The notes beneath the pieces were generated by a model. That model saw only the letters and a program-made list of their open reading frames with translations, was not told where the DNA came from and made no database searches. This document shows, in pieces, positions 23,133-23,527 of a DNA stretch of 23,527 nt. Location of the stretch: NCBI GenBank assembly GCA_903944555.1, contig CAJASG010000495.1, positions 1 through 23,527 on the forward strand. Reading direction: 5' to 3'. The first letter of the stretch is position 1, and each line of letters begins with the position of its first letter. The DNA is from an uncultured beta proteobacterium. Its GTDB lineage: Bacteria; Pseudomonadota; Gammaproteobacteria; Burkholderiales; Burkholderiaceae_C. The translations under genes and the position numbers were made by a program.

Positions 23133-23161
23133 ATTATAGCCTAGCCGCCCCGGCGCATCAT
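23133..23161 (-). promoter_or_regulatory. Candidate rpmE2 promoter at the end of rho
   Basis: A perfect -10 TATAAT (23133-23138, minus strand) lies just after the rho stop, with a poor -35 (ATGATG, 23156-23161) 17 bp upstream. It would give rpmE2 its own transcript with a leader of about 85 nt. Confidence 0.45.
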
Positions 23162-23527
23162 CTCGAAGAACTCATTATTGGTCTTGGTGGCCTTCATTTG
23201 CTTGAGCACCATTTCCATAGCTTCGATTTCGTCCATGTTGTACATGAATTGGCGCAGGATGCGGGTCTTTTGAAGAATGTCCGGCGCCAAAAGCAACTCT
23301 TCGCGACGGGTACCGCTGCGGTTGAGTTGAATGGACGGGAACACGCGTTTTTCGTACAGGCGGCGGTCCAGGTGGATCTCGCTGTTGCCGGTGCCCTTGA
23401 ATTCTTCAAAAATCACTTCGTCCATGCGGCTGCCCGTGTCTACCAGCGCCGTGGCGATGATGGTGAGCGAGCCACCTTCTTCGATTTTTCGAGCTGCGCC
23501 AAAGAAACGCTTGGGCCGTTGCAATGC
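23141..23527 (-). CDS. rho: Transcription termination factor Rho, C-terminal 128 residues
   Basis: The frame runs from the right edge to TAG (23141-23143). It holds the end of the RecA-like ATPase domain of Rho: [40 protein letters not shown] (Q/R-loop region with the hydrolysis contacts), [15 protein letters not shown] and [11 protein letters not shown] (arginine finger area). Rho is the hexameric helicase that ends transcription on unstructured RNA. The N-terminal RNA-binding part lies outside the window. No intrinsic terminator is seen between rho and rpmE2. Confidence 0.97.
   Translation of the reverse strand, partial: ALQRPKRFFGAARKIEEGGSLTIIATALVDTGSRMDEVIFEEFKGTGNSEIHLDRRLYEKRVFPSIQLNRSGTRREELLLAPDILQKTRILRQFMYNMDEIEAMEMVLKQMKATKTNNEFFEMMRRGG

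Noticed and set aside
1..23527. CRISPR arrays, insertion sequences, tRNA or rRNA genes
   Set aside because: No regularly spaced repeats, transposase motifs, terminal inverted repeats or tRNA-like cloverleaf were seen on reading both strands.

Overview
The window looks like chromosomal DNA of a betaproteobacterium, most likely Burkholderiales/Comamonadaceae (Rhodoferax/Polaromonas-like). The reasons are the pst-phoU-phoB-phoR order, an H1-like lysine/alanine tail protein with a ribbon-helix-helix end, the rho-rpmE2 pair, and an AT-rich palindrome of a kind I associate with that family. The taxonomic call is inference, because no rRNA gene is present. I see no mobile element, CRISPR array, tRNA or rRNA.

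Most of the window is a phosphate island. From left to right: a partial 2-oxoacid:acceptor oxidoreductase gamma subunit (minus) with a perfect FNR box upstream; two doubtful small ORFs; an M14 carboxypeptidase-like protein; a CHAD protein (minus); a tightly overlapping operon olsB-like / plcP-like / GT4 glycosyltransferase (2911-5680); ppk1 and sixA (5738-8312); an H1-like ribbon-helix-helix protein (minus); an EAL-CBS-GGDEF cyclic-di-GMP protein (8985-10784); ppx (minus); an orphan Tat-exported type 1 periplasmic binding protein (minus); a fasciclin lipoprotein (minus); pstSCAB-phoU-phoB-phoR (14367-20951); an ArnT/PMT-like membrane glycosyltransferase (minus); rpmE2 (minus); and the 3' end of rho (minus).

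Reading for PhoB boxes (two CTGTCAT-like heptads 11 bp apart) gives good matches before pstS, ppk and the EAL-CBS-GGDEF gene. In all three a -10-like hexamer starts 11 bases after the box ends. Weaker matches lie before the olsB-plcP-agt operon, before the fasciclin gene on the other strand, and before the small ORFs near 731. The inferred unit is one PhoB-controlled set for phosphate uptake (Pst), polyphosphate turnover (Ppk, Ppx, possibly CHAD), replacement of phospholipids by ornithine lipid and glycolipid (OlsB, PlcP, Agt), and a cyclic-di-GMP output. The two most interesting points are the lipid-remodelling operon inside the polyphosphate/Pst island and the Pho promoter on the cyclic-di-GMP gene.
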